DNA of 64,000 bases from Paracoccaceae bacterium (GTDB lineage: Bacteria > Pseudomonadota > Alphaproteobacteria > Rhodobacterales > Rhodobacteraceae): contig JAGWAS010000014.1 in assembly GCA_021296235.1 (NCBI GenBank), forward strand, positions 1 to 64,000, in the 5' to 3' direction. Below, piece after piece: positions 1 through 8,838 of the stretch (its first letter is position 1; every line of letters begins with the position of its first letter). Made by a program: the position numbers and the translations under genes. The notes under the pieces are model-generated. The model did no database searches and had not been told where the DNA came from. It saw only the letters and a list, made by a program, of their open reading frames with translations.

Positions 1-334
1 GAAGTTCCGCAGGAATTCAGGTTTGAAGTAGATGTTCATCGCAATTCAATTGGGTTGAGGTAACAGAGCCGCATTGGAAGGGTGCGGCCAACCTTGCTGA
101 GTGTTCTCAATTCCTCGAGTTCAAAACATCCGACTTCCGTGCCGTTGACGGAATTTTCACCCTCATCGACAGTAATCGACAGAGCGCACAAGCCGACAAC
201 GACTGCGAACTTCTGCAGAATTTCAGCCCTGTAGAGATACTCATGATTTGCGACCTCTAAGGCTCCGTTGGCGCGTTCGCTGAAAGTTTCTCAGACGTTG
301 TGCGTTGCGGCAACATGTTTCGGGGGATTTGCGA
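1..334 (-). other. Unassigned left edge with a possible partial CDS
   Basis: No convincing gene was found here. On the minus strand an open frame of about 85 codons, without an ATG, ends in TGA at 36-38. An ATG at 37-39 overlaps that stop in the ATGA manner and opens a frame running off the left edge, beginning MNIYFKPEFLRNF. The overlap resembles translational coupling downstream of the DUF1989-GcvT gene. However, there is no clear ribosome binding site, too little sequence to identify a family, and nothing recognisable in the 85-codon frame. It may be the 5' end of a real gene, decayed sequence, or chance. Confidence 0.2.
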
Positions 335-2659
335 TCACGACCTTGGTTTCTCCCGTTTCGGATCAAGGAATGGCAGCGGTGAAACGATGCCCGGCAGGCG
401 CTTCATGTGCCCGTCAAGCTTGCCCGCTTCAAGTATTGTGCCGGCTTCACTGTTTTCGACCGCCACGCGCGCCATGGCAATGGAATGACCAAGTTGAGGC
501 GAATTGCACGCGCTTGTTATCACGCCGACCTTTTCGCGACCTGCGAACACGCCGTCGCCATGCTCAAGAACCTCATTGCCGGAAAATTGGAGGCCGACCA
601 ACTTTCGTCGGGGAGCAGTTCTGTTGCGTTCGAGCGCAGCCTTGCCAATGAAGTTGCCTTTTCTGAAATCGACCGCGAAACCAAGGCCGGATTCCATTGC
701 GTCAATATCCGGACCGAACTCCGCGCCGGAAATCATCAGCCCCGCCTCAATGCGCAACATGGACAGTGCATCGGCCCCCATGGGCACCAGCCCGTCCGGC
801 TCTCCGGCCTTCATCAGCCCGTCCCAAATTTCCTGTGCATCGTTCCGGTCGCAGAATATCTCATAGCCAAGTTCGCCGGTGAAACCCGTCCGGCACAGCA
901 TGAACACCGGTCCATCGCGATCAATGAGCCTCGCGATGGTGAAGCCGAACCACTTCAGGTTGTCCAGGGAAGGTCGGGCCGGATGTGTGAATACGATCCT
1001 GCGAAGGATGTCGCGCGACTTCGGTCCCTGAAGTGCAAGGCTGGGCATTCTGTGGCCGAGTGAAAGGATGCGTGCCGCAAGACCGAGGCGTTCCGCCTGT
1101 TCACGAAGGTGCAGTGCAGAATCGTTCGTTCCGCAGCACCAACGGAACGCCGTCGGCTCCAAGCGGAATAGTGTGCCGTCATCAATGACGCTGCCGCGTT
1201 CATCGCACATTAGAGCATAGATGCCGCGATGCTGCGAAAGCTTGGACACATCTCGGGTCAGGCAGTGCTGAAGCAGATGTTCGGCATCTGGTCCGATCAC
1301 ATCAAACTTCAGCAAGCTGGACATGTCCTGAAGCGTGGCATGCCTGCGGCAGGACCAATATTCCTCGACCGCTCCGGTTGCGTCGTACTGCGTCGCCAGC
1401 CACAGATCGCGCGAAACCGCGAAGCTACTGGTCAGCTTGGAAGTGCGGGAGTGAAAGGGCGAGTGCCGGGTCAACTGCCCATCGTCTTCGGGACGGGCGC
1501 GCCAGCACACGGAATGTGATATGGATGAGTCGTGTTCGTAGATTCTCACATGAATGTCCGTTGGATTCCAACCGTTGATCGGATCGACATCGTCAGGGCA
1601 GGCAGTTGAGACGCAAACCAAATCTGTGAGCGCCTGCAGGACCACATGGTCTCCAGGACGGGACCATGCCTCGTCCGAGGCCATGTTGTTCTCCGCCCAG
1701 TCGATCTTCGAGTTAAAAAAGAAATTGATGGCAGGCCAAGCCCTTCGCCGCGCGATGCCGTAAGGGGCATAGACGGCGCTGATGTTGTCGGAGCAATTGA
1801 GATGTCCGGGGAATCCCCGTTCCTCATAACCGCGCGCGGTGCAGGCCAACGCGAAGGTGTCGTGCCGACCAACGGTATCTTGGCGCACCGCCAACAAAGG
1901 CCGGATATCCTGGTCGAAGAATTTGTCGTGCAGACCGGGCATCGGATAGGCCCCTTGCACCATCGTGCGTGAAACAGCCGAGTCGATGTGGCGCTCCAAT
2001 CCGCGCTCCAACGCATCTGCGCGCATGGCCATGAAGTCGGAGCATTGCTGCCCTTCGACGTCAATGACCTGAATAAATTGGCCGCTTTTGACCTCGTAGG
2101 CCCGTGCGGTCCCCCGCCCAATGCGAAATTCATCGCTGACCCTTCCAAGCGGTTCGGGCAATGCACTGTCGGAACTCGCACCGTTCTCATGCTGAATGCG
2201 GATGCTGAAACGCCCACCGCCACCGGATGACATGAAGCCTTTGGCAACAGGCGAAACAAAGAAAAGTGTCGCATCGGAACCGGTTCTGAAAAGAAATGAT
2301 TCGCCGGCATCGCTGGATGCATCAAAAATGCTGTAGGCCCTTCCGTCCTCCAACTTCGTTTCGCGGCCGGCGGCAATTGAAGCCATCATGCGACTGTCGA
2401 ATGCCGTTCCGTCAATCCGGACAGGTGAGGCATCCGGCACCTCTAGCGGATCGGTTGTGAAGTTGCGCCTGTCTGCACTGATTGCGGTCATGAGGCATGG
2501 TGCGCCACCGTCGACACTCGTAATCGAAACAATCGAGTTTCCGCGAACCGGGATACTACCAGCCTCTCCCCACTGCACATCCAATCTCACACGGATTGGT
2601 GTCTTTAGGCCGAGATATCGGCGACGCTCCACCCTTTCATGGGCCGTCAAGTCCAGCAC
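335..2659 (-). CDS. DUF1989-GcvT fusion, aminomethyltransferase-like protein
   Basis: The product is about 774 residues. The N-terminal ~190 residues are unassigned. Residues ~190-390 match the urea-carboxylase-associated DUF1989 domain, with the Cys-containing segments QCSDFMAM and HLNCSDNI and a late NGWNPTDIHV. Residues ~420-770 are a GcvT/aminomethyltransferase fold, with FTGELGYEIF, GADALSMLRIEAG and KGNFIGKAAL typical of folate-binding T-protein and sarcosine or dimethylglycine dehydrogenase C-termini. GcvT-fold proteins move one-carbon units from N-methyl or aminomethyl donors to tetrahydrofolate; the substrate here is unknown. The frame is open from a TTG at 2698, but AAGGAG six bases before GTG 2659 favours the latter start. 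The gene is divergent from a LacI-type regulator with a palindrome between them, so it is probably a ligand-induced catabolic enzyme. Fold assignment is firm; reaction is inferred. Confidence 0.85.
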   Translation of the reverse strand: MLDLTAHERVERRRYLGLKTPIRVRLDVQWGEAGSIPVRGNSIVSITSVDGGAPCLMTAISADRRNFTTDPLEVPDASPVRIDGTAFDSRMMASIAAGRETKLEDGRAYSIFDASSDAGESFLFRTGSDATLFFVSPVAKGFMSSGGGGRFSIRIQHENGASSDSALPEPLGRVSDEFRIGRGTARAYEVKSGQFIQVIDVEGQQCSDFMAMRADALERGLERHIDSAVSRTMVQGAYPMPGLHDKFFDQDIRPLLAVRQDTVGRHDTFALACTARGYEERGFPGHLNCSDNISAVYAPYGIARRRAWPAINFFFNSKIDWAENNMASDEAWSRPGDHVVLQALTDLVCVSTACPDDVDPINGWNPTDIHVRIYEHDSSISHSVCWRARPEDDGQLTRHSPFHSRTSKLTSSFAVSRDLWLATQYDATGAVEEYWSCRRHATLQDMSSLLKFDVIGPDAEHLLQHCLTRDVSKLSQHRGIYALMCDERGSVIDDGTLFRLEPTAFRWCCGTNDSALHLREQAERLGLAARILSLGHRMPSLALQGPKSRDILRRIVFTHPARPSLDNLKWFGFTIARLIDRDGPVFMLCRTGFTGELGYEIFCDRNDAQEIWDGLMKAGEPDGLVPMGADALSMLRIEAGLMISGAEFGPDIDAMESGLGFAVDFRKGNFIGKAALERNRTAPRRKLVGLQFSGNEVLEHGDGVFAGREKVGVITSACNSPQLGHSIAMARVAVENSEAGTILEAGKLDGHMKRLPGIVSPLPFLDPKREKPRS

Positions 2660-2705
2660 GCGACACTCCTTGTTACCCTGCCGACAAACTACATCCAATT
2701 GGCGA

Positions 2706-2719
2706 TGTAACCGGTTTCA
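2706..2719. promoter_or_regulatory. Probable LacI-family operator
   Basis: The sequence TGTAACCGGTTTCA is a near-perfect palindrome (6 of 7 pairs) centred on CG, the usual symmetry of LacI/GalR operators. It lies in the gap between the DUF1989-GcvT gene and the LacI-type gene, so it could control one or both. Binding is inferred. Confidence 0.5.
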
Positions 2720-2787
2720 GCATCCGCTTGCAAATTCCGGAAGTCAAGCTCAATGAAGGAGAACGGAAATCAGCAGGGAGCTGAGCC

Positions 2788-3801
2788 GTGAGGAAAGTCG
2801 GCAAAATTCGCGACGTTGCCAAGGAGGCGGGGCTGTCAATTGCAACCGTTTCGCGCGTCGTAAACGATTCAGCGAATGTTAACCCGCATACCAGAGAACG
2901 TGTGCTGAGTGCCTGCAGGAAACTGGATTACATCCCAAACCCCGCGGCTCGGGCACTTTCGACCAAAAGGTCGCGCACGATTGCAGCGATAATTCCGACC
3001 ATTGAGCACTCAGTATTCGCAAAGTATGTCGCCGCAATTGAGCAGGCGCTGAGCGAGTGTGACTACTCGCTGGTCATGGCCATCTCCAATGCCGACGAAA
3101 CCGAGGAATTGAAGGCTGCGCAACAACTCCTCAGAATGGGAGCCGAAGCCTTCATCCTGACGGGCTCTGTTCACAGCGACGAGCTGTTCGAAATGTTTGA
3201 GCGGCGAAAAGTTCCGCACATCCTGACATCGATTTGGGATCCGAAGAACAAGAGTGTCACAATTGGATATGACAATTTCTCCTTGGCGGCGCAGGCCATT
3301 GGGTTCTTGATCTCATTCGGTCATGAGCGGATCGCCGTCATCCATGGTCCCTTGGCGGAAAGCGATCGAACCGAAGCCCGCAAAGCAGGTGCGGCAGCGG
3401 AAGGAAAAGAGGGGATCACGGTCGAATTCCATGAAACCGCACTCAGTGTCGCCGGCGGCAAGCAGGCAGCTGCAAGCATCCTGCAGTCAGGACGCCGACA
3501 TACGGCCATATTGTGTTTCTCCGACGTGCTTGCCCTCGGCGCATACTTTGCGCTGTCGGAGGCCGGATTGAGAATACCTCACGAAGTCTCCGTCATGGGG
3601 TTCGACAATCTCGACTGGTCGGAGCATGTGATCCCGCCACTGACAACCATTGACCTGCCAGCGAGACAAATGGGTAGCGAGGTTGCTTCTCAGTTGGTTG
3701 ATCATCTCGAAAATTCGCAACTCATCCGGCACACCCTGCTGTCAGGCAAGATCATCAAACGGCAATCCGTAAGGCGAATTCAAACGAAAACTGCACCCTG
3801 A
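2788..3801 (+). CDS. LacI-family transcriptional regulator
   Basis: The 337-residue protein has the canonical LacI architecture. An N-terminal helix-turn-helix (residues ~5-55, IRDVAKEAGLSIATVSRVVN, with hinge-helix PNPAARALST) precedes a periplasmic-binding-protein-like effector domain (~62-330, with VMGFDNLDWSEHVIPPLTTI near the end). It starts at GTG 2788, preceded by AGGGAG. Length is normal for the family. The effector is unknown; position divergent from the DUF1989-GcvT gene suggests it represses that gene and perhaps itself through the palindrome at 2706-2719. Confidence 0.93.
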   Translation: MRKVGKIRDVAKEAGLSIATVSRVVNDSANVNPHTRERVLSACRKLDYIPNPAARALSTKRSRTIAAIIPTIEHSVFAKYVAAIEQALSECDYSLVMAISNADETEELKAAQQLLRMGAEAFILTGSVHSDELFEMFERRKVPHILTSIWDPKNKSVTIGYDNFSLAAQAIGFLISFGHERIAVIHGPLAESDRTEARKAGAAAEGKEGITVEFHETALSVAGGKQAAASILQSGRRHTAILCFSDVLALGAYFALSEAGLRIPHEVSVMGFDNLDWSEHVIPPLTTIDLPARQMGSEVASQLVDHLENSQLIRHTLLSGKIIKRQSVRRIQTKTAP

Positions 3802-4381
3802 ATCGAAGCTCCGCAAATGCTGCGGACCGGCATGCGGGCAGTGTTGGCGATGACATTCCGGTGCCTCTGCAACTACGTCCAGAATCATTTCGTCCACAAT
3901 GTGCTCCCAACGGCAATTTTGCTTCAGGCACTGGCCGTCATATTCCTCCAAGATACCGCTTTTGCGGGCACAGCCACAATATTCGGTATCCTGACCACGA
4001 TTGCGATCTTGGCACTTGGAACGGGGCAGTTATCGCCGCATGGTTGAGCCACCCGCTTCCTCCAACCTCTGAGCGGCTGACCGCCTCGGTTATAACATGG
4101 CCCGGACGGGCGCACTCCAGACCGGTGTCGCCACCCAAGCGCGAAGAGCGCGCAACTGGTCACGATGAATGGTTGCAAACTTTGTCATTGCGCGACAGCC
4201 GCCACCAACCCGTTGCTTACGAGCGCGGGCGGGACTCTTCGCCAAATCAAGGCACGCGGCCTTCTCCGGCGCGAAGCTAAACGCTTGCCGCACGTCGAGA
4301 TTTTGATATGTGCATTATTGCATGGTTGAACGCCATGCATGAACGTCTTCCATAAAACAAGAGCTCGCGGAAATTTTCAAT
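3802..4381. other. Intergenic, no recognised gene
   Basis: A 580-bp stretch after the LacI gene. A hydrophobic 76-codon plus-strand frame (3817-4047) and several overlapping minus-strand frames exist, but none has a ribosome binding site or recognisable motif. Given the broken antitoxin gene next to it, this is probably decayed accessory DNA. Confidence 0.4.
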
Positions 4382-4867
4382 ATGAAGTATTTTGATGGTT
4401 ATGAACCATCAAAGAACGTCACGACTGAAACCGCTCTGGATACCGTCCCTCCCGGCTTCATGGTCGACACACCATGGCTGAAGGCCCTGGGGATCGACTC
4501 AAAGTCCATTCACGACTATGTCGCCCGCGGATGGCTCGAACGCGTCGTCCGCGGCGTGTACCGCCGTCCGCTACCCGAAGGCGCGCAGGGCGACCGCGAG
4601 GAGTCCTGGGCGATACCGCTTCTCTCCCTGCAATGGCTCATGAAGTACGCCGTGCATCTCGGCGGAGAGAGCGCCCTCGACCGTGGAATGCTGTTGAGGG
4701 TCAGGGTCGAAAGGTCGTCGAGCGTGGCGTTGAACAGGGTGTGCATTCCCGGTGGAACGGAGACCGAACTTGCAGTTGTCACAACACCGACCCGACTGCA
4801 GGCCTTTGCGTTTGAGCTCCTGGATGTCAATCCGGGTCAGTTTGTTCCCATAAGAATGGCAGGTTGA
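4382..4867 (+). pseudogene. Truncated AbiEi-type antitoxin / regulator
   Basis: The first ~100 residues resemble the N-terminal domain of type IV toxin-antitoxin regulators (AbiEi_3_N). A winged-helix-like stretch, WLKALGIDSKSIHDYVARGW followed by LERVVRGVYRRP, leads to the HLGGESALDRG segment that corresponds to GGxxALExxG in the family. After that the similarity is lost, and the frame stops at 161 residues where relatives run to about 250. No AbiEii-like nucleotidyltransferase toxin follows. I read it as a remnant of an abiE-type cassette with a frameshift or 3' loss. A short functional DNA-binding protein remains possible. Confidence 0.55.
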
Positions 4868-5097
4868 AATCAGGTTCCAATTCCTGACTGCCAACAAAAA
4901 TCAACATGTTGGCATGAAATCAACGTTATGCCGTCCCCTGAAGTTCCACCCAATCCCGCATCTGGGGACTCTGACTCCAAGGATTCTGTCTCACTACACC
5001 ACGTGCTCCAGCACGTCAGAATCGCAAAGGAAGGAAGCCACGAAGAACCGGCTATGGCCACCAGATTGTTACCGGAGCGGGTTCGCTGCCGGAGGCT
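4868..5097. other. Intergenic after antitoxin remnant
   Basis: This is the convergent gap between the antitoxin remnant and the glgX stop. No gene, toxin remnant or clear terminator was recognised. Confidence 0.4.
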
Positions 5098-7206
5098 TTA
5101 CGGTATTGCCGATGAAGCCCGCAGCGAGAACACCACAATCGAGGACGCGGAAATCTTCGCAGCGGATGCGGATTCGCGCTGATCGGCACGTCCATCGCAC
5201 ACAATGCTGTCTAGGGTTCTCACCCATTGAGCAACGCCCGGATCGGGAAGTGTGAATTCGGTTTCCGAACCGGAATTCAGGACAATGAAAATCGCGTCGT
5301 CGCTTTCTGCATGGGCCGGTGCATCTGCTGACAGGCGCAACATCAAACCAAGCCTGCAAAGCCCAGGTTCGTGCCAATTGGGTGGATGGCCATCCTCTCC
5401 GAACCAAATCGCATCCCGATGCCCATCCCGTTCCCGGACATCACCGTGCAGAAACCAAGCCTGGCGCAGCACCGGGTGACGTGCCCGAAGTTCGACCAAT
5501 CTGGCAACGAACCGATGGAAATCCTTGCCCTCGCCGGTCCAATCAACCCAACCAAGCGGATTGTCTTGGCAATAGGCATTGTTGTTTCCGGCTTGGCTGT
5601 TGCCGAATTCGTCGCCGGCAAGGAGCATGGGTGTTCCCTGCGATAACAGCAATGTCGCCATGAGGTTCCGCATGCGCTGTGCCCGCGCCGCATTGACGAC
5701 CGGATTCGGAGTTGGACCCTCGACCCCGCAGTTCGAACTATGGTTTGAATCGTGCCCGTCCCGGTTGTCCTCACCGTTCGCCTGGTTGCGCTTGCACTCG
5801 TACGAAACCAAATCATTGAGCGTGAACCCATCATGGGATGTGATGAAATTGACTGTGCTCCAAGGGCGTCGACCGCCGTGATCAAACCGTTCAGCTGAAC
5901 CGAGAAGCCGGGCGGCCAAATCTGGGGCCATCTCCGAACATCCGCGCCAGTAGCGGCGAACGCTGTCACGGTAAACATCGTTCCATTCTGCAAACGGCGA
6001 GGGAAATCCACCGAGCTGATAGCCGCCCGGTCCAACATCCCAAGGTTCAGCGATCAACTTGACCCCTGCCAGCGCCGGATCCTGATGCAGTGCCACAAAG
6101 AAATCCGCGCCCGCACTGAAACCATTTTCCTCGCGTCCCAGTGTCGTCGCAAGGTCAAAGCGAAATCCGTCGACGCCCATTTCCGCAGTCCAGTAGCGCA
6201 GCGAGTCCATTACAAGCCGCAGAACCATTGGGTGGGAAAGATCAAGCGTATTCCCGCAACCTGTGTCGTTCACCGAAAACCGCGGATTTTCATTGTTCAG
6301 CCGATAATAGCTGGCGTTGTCCAGTCCCCGGAAACTCACCGTGGGACCCTGCTCGCTGCCTTCTCCGGTATGGTTGTAAACAACATCAAGGATCACCTCG
6401 ATCCCTGCCGCATGGAACCGGCGCACCATTGACCGAAAACCCTCAATGCCGTCTGACCCGAGGTAGCGCGGTTCCGGTGCGAAGAATCCTATGGTGTTGT
6501 AACCCCAGTAGTTTGTCAGCCCCCGTCGCGTTAGGCAGGGTTCGTTCAGATGAGCCTGAACCGGCAATAATTCGATTGCCGTAACCCCCAGTTGCGTAAG
6601 GTGTTCAAGGATCGGGTCGGTTGCAAGTCCGGCAAAAGTTCCGCGCAGGTGATCCGGAACATGCGGATGCAACATGGTCAATCCGCGCGGATGTGCCTCG
6701 TAGATCACCGTTCGGTCCCAAGGTGTACACGGGCGGGAAAAATGCTGCTTCTGCTCAGGGTTCGCCACCACCGATAGCGGCGCAGCATGTGCGCTGTCGC
6801 GGCAGTCAAATGTCAGATCTGCGTCTTCATTGCCTGGGATGTATCCGTAGATCGCATCATCCTGAACGCAGCACCCGACGATCCGCCGTGCATAGGGATC
6901 CAGCAGCAGTTTGTTGGCATTGAACCTGTGGCCCGATTCCGGGGCATGGGGCCCATGAACGCGCAGCCCGTATTTGGTGCCGGGGCCGATTCCGGTCAGG
7001 TGCCCGTGCCAGATGTCCCCGGTTCGCTCGGGAAGTGCAACGCGTGCAACCTCTTCGGTGCCATCATCGGAAAAAAGACAGATCTCCACGCGCTCTGCAA
7101 ATGCGGAGAAGACCGCAAAGTTCACCCCGTCGCCCGTGGCGGTGGCACCGAGCTTCTCCGGTCTGCCGGGACCGGGCGGCAGTTCACACCAAGACGAAAC
7201 AACCAT
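5098..7206 (-). CDS. glgX: Glycogen debranching enzyme GlgX
   Basis: GlgX hydrolyses alpha-1,6 branches of phosphorylase-limited glycogen. The 702-residue protein has an N-terminal CBM48/isoamylase-like domain (~15-115) and a GH13 barrel. DVVYNHT (274-280) is conserved region I, GVDGFRFDLA (344-353) carries the nucleophile Asp351, IAEPWD carries the acid Glu387, and SHDGF (456-460) completes the site. Length fits the family. The start is ATG 7206, three bases beyond the pgm stop. It is last in the minus-strand order glgC-glgA-pgm-glgX, and the tight spacing implies one transcript. Confidence 0.95.
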   Translation of the reverse strand: MVVSSWCELPPGPGRPEKLGATATGDGVNFAVFSAFAERVEICLFSDDGTEEVARVALPERTGDIWHGHLTGIGPGTKYGLRVHGPHAPESGHRFNANKLLLDPYARRIVGCCVQDDAIYGYIPGNEDADLTFDCRDSAHAAPLSVVANPEQKQHFSRPCTPWDRTVIYEAHPRGLTMLHPHVPDHLRGTFAGLATDPILEHLTQLGVTAIELLPVQAHLNEPCLTRRGLTNYWGYNTIGFFAPEPRYLGSDGIEGFRSMVRRFHAAGIEVILDVVYNHTGEGSEQGPTVSFRGLDNASYYRLNNENPRFSVNDTGCGNTLDLSHPMVLRLVMDSLRYWTAEMGVDGFRFDLATTLGREENGFSAGADFFVALHQDPALAGVKLIAEPWDVGPGGYQLGGFPSPFAEWNDVYRDSVRRYWRGCSEMAPDLAARLLGSAERFDHGGRRPWSTVNFITSHDGFTLNDLVSYECKRNQANGEDNRDGHDSNHSSNCGVEGPTPNPVVNAARAQRMRNLMATLLLSQGTPMLLAGDEFGNSQAGNNNAYCQDNPLGWVDWTGEGKDFHRFVARLVELRARHPVLRQAWFLHGDVRERDGHRDAIWFGEDGHPPNWHEPGLCRLGLMLRLSADAPAHAESDDAIFIVLNSGSETEFTLPDPGVAQWVRTLDSIVCDGRADQRESASAAKISASSIVVFSLRASSAIP

Positions 7207-7209
7207 GAT

Positions 7210-8838
7210 TCAGGTTCGCACGTCCGGTGATCTGCGGCCGAGCCTTTCGTGAATTCCGGCAAGTGCACCGGCGGCTCGGGCCACCCGGTCAAGCACTTCA
7301 CATTCACCATGCCGGACATCGGGGTCTGGATCGAACTGTTCCAGGTAAACCCTGAGCGTGGCACCGACAGTGCCGGTTCCGGAAAGCCGGAACACAACTC
7401 GGACCGTCTCTCCGAACATGATCCGGATCCCCTGCCGCTCAGCGGTGGAGCCGTCAACCGGATCAGAATATGAGAAGTCGTCCGCCATGGTGATCGTCAA
7501 CCCCTCAACCTCCTGCCCGGGCAACCTTGGCAACTCGTCGCGGAGCCCGTCCATCAGCCGTTCGGCAGCATCTGCGTCAATGCCTTCGTAGTCATGGCGA
7601 GAATAGTGGTCGCGGCCATGCAATGCCCAATGTTCCGAGAGAATTTCCGCCACTCCCTTGCGACGAACGGCCAGGATGTTCAGCCAGAGAAGCACCGCCC
7701 ATAGTCCGTCCTTCTCGCGAACATGGTTTGAGCCGGTTCCGGCGCTCTCCTCACCGCAGAGGGTAACCAAGCCCGCATCCAGCAATGTGCCGAAGAATTT
7801 CCACCCGGTCGGCGTCTCAAAGCAGGGAATGCCGAGCCGGTCGGCCACACGGTTGGCAGCGCGCGATGTTGGCATTGATCTTGCGATTCCCTTGATTCCA
7901 GCCGCATAGCCGGGCGCAAGATGAGCATTCGCAGCCAAAACCGCCAAACTGTCCGACGGCGTTACGTAGCAACCGCGCCCAACAATCATGTTCCGGTCAC
8001 CGTCTCCGTCCGACGCCGCACCGAAATCCGGTGCATTGGGACCGAACAATTCGGCCATGAGCGGTGCGGCATGGACCGGATTCGGGTCAGGGTGTCCACC
8101 TCCGAAATCCGGCAACGGAAGGGCATTCACCACGGTCCCCTCAGATGCACCCAACTCTTCCTCCAGGATCGTCTTGGCATAGGGTCCGGTAATTGCATGC
8201 ATTGCATCGAATCTCATTCGAAAACCCGAGGCAAAGAGCTCCCGAATGGCATCGAAGTCGAACAGTTCACGCATCAGTTCGGCATGGGTCGCAACCGGGT
8301 CAATAACCTCGGCAACCATCCTGCCGAGATAATTCTCTCCCACTTTGCCGAGATCAATATCGGGTGCTTCCAGCGTCCGGTACTCGGTTATCTCAAGGGT
8401 TTGGGCATGAACCGCATCAGTTACGGATTCGGGTGCCGGCCCTCCATTTGGAACATTGTACTTGACCCCAAAATCCCCGTCCCTGCCGCCGGGATTGTGG
8501 CTGGCCGACAGTATCAGCCCGCCATCTGTTCCAAGGCGCCGAATAACGGCAGAAGCCGCGGGCGTGGACAAGAATCCGTCCTTTCCGACAACGACACGAT
8601 CAGCACCGTTCGCTGCCGCCATTTTGAGGATCGTCTGGATTGCCTCGGCGTTAAAGAACCGACCATCGCCCCCGAGCGTTAGAGTCTTTCCTGTCAGCGG
8701 TCCGACCACATCGAAGGCGGATTGCACATAATTTTCAAGGTAGCCCGGCTGCATGAATGTGCGGGTTCTTGCACGCAGCCCGGATGTTCCGGGTTTCTGT
8801 CCGGTGATGGGAGTGGTGCTGACAGTCTTCAGATGCAT
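7210..8838 (-). CDS. pgm: Phosphoglucomutase, alpha-D-glucose type
   Basis: Pgm interconverts glucose 1-phosphate and glucose 6-phosphate, linking glycogen to glycolysis. The 542-residue product contains the active-site serine loop SASHNPGG (111-118, phosphoserine at 113), the metal loop DGDGDRN, the sugar-binding GEESAGTGSNH and a C-terminal phosphate-binding RLSGTGT. The frame is open 47 codons further upstream inside glgA. I chose ATG 8838 because GGAGAGCGG precedes it and family homology starts there (KTVSTTPITGQKPGTSGLR). It overlaps the 3' end of glgA by 10 bp, so translation is probably coupled. Confidence 0.95.
   Translation of the reverse strand: MHLKTVSTTPITGQKPGTSGLRARTRTFMQPGYLENYVQSAFDVVGPLTGKTLTLGGDGRFFNAEAIQTILKMAAANGADRVVVGKDGFLSTPAASAVIRRLGTDGGLILSASHNPGGRDGDFGVKYNVPNGGPAPESVTDAVHAQTLEITEYRTLEAPDIDLGKVGENYLGRMVAEVIDPVATHAELMRELFDFDAIRELFASGFRMRFDAMHAITGPYAKTILEEELGASEGTVVNALPLPDFGGGHPDPNPVHAAPLMAELFGPNAPDFGAASDGDGDRNMIVGRGCYVTPSDSLAVLAANAHLAPGYAAGIKGIARSMPTSRAANRVADRLGIPCFETPTGWKFFGTLLDAGLVTLCGEESAGTGSNHVREKDGLWAVLLWLNILAVRRKGVAEILSEHWALHGRDHYSRHDYEGIDADAAERLMDGLRDELPRLPGQEVEGLTITMADDFSYSDPVDGSTAERQGIRIMFGETVRVVFRLSGTGTVGATLRVYLEQFDPDPDVRHGECEVLDRVARAAGALAGIHERLGRRSPDVRT

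Noticed and set aside
3817-4047. 76-codon hydrophobic plus-strand frame after the LacI gene
   Set aside because: No ribosome binding site, no family resemblance, and several overlapping frames are equally open.
5343-6038. 231-codon frame antiparallel-phase within glgX
   Set aside because: Shadow frame of a well-supported debranching enzyme.
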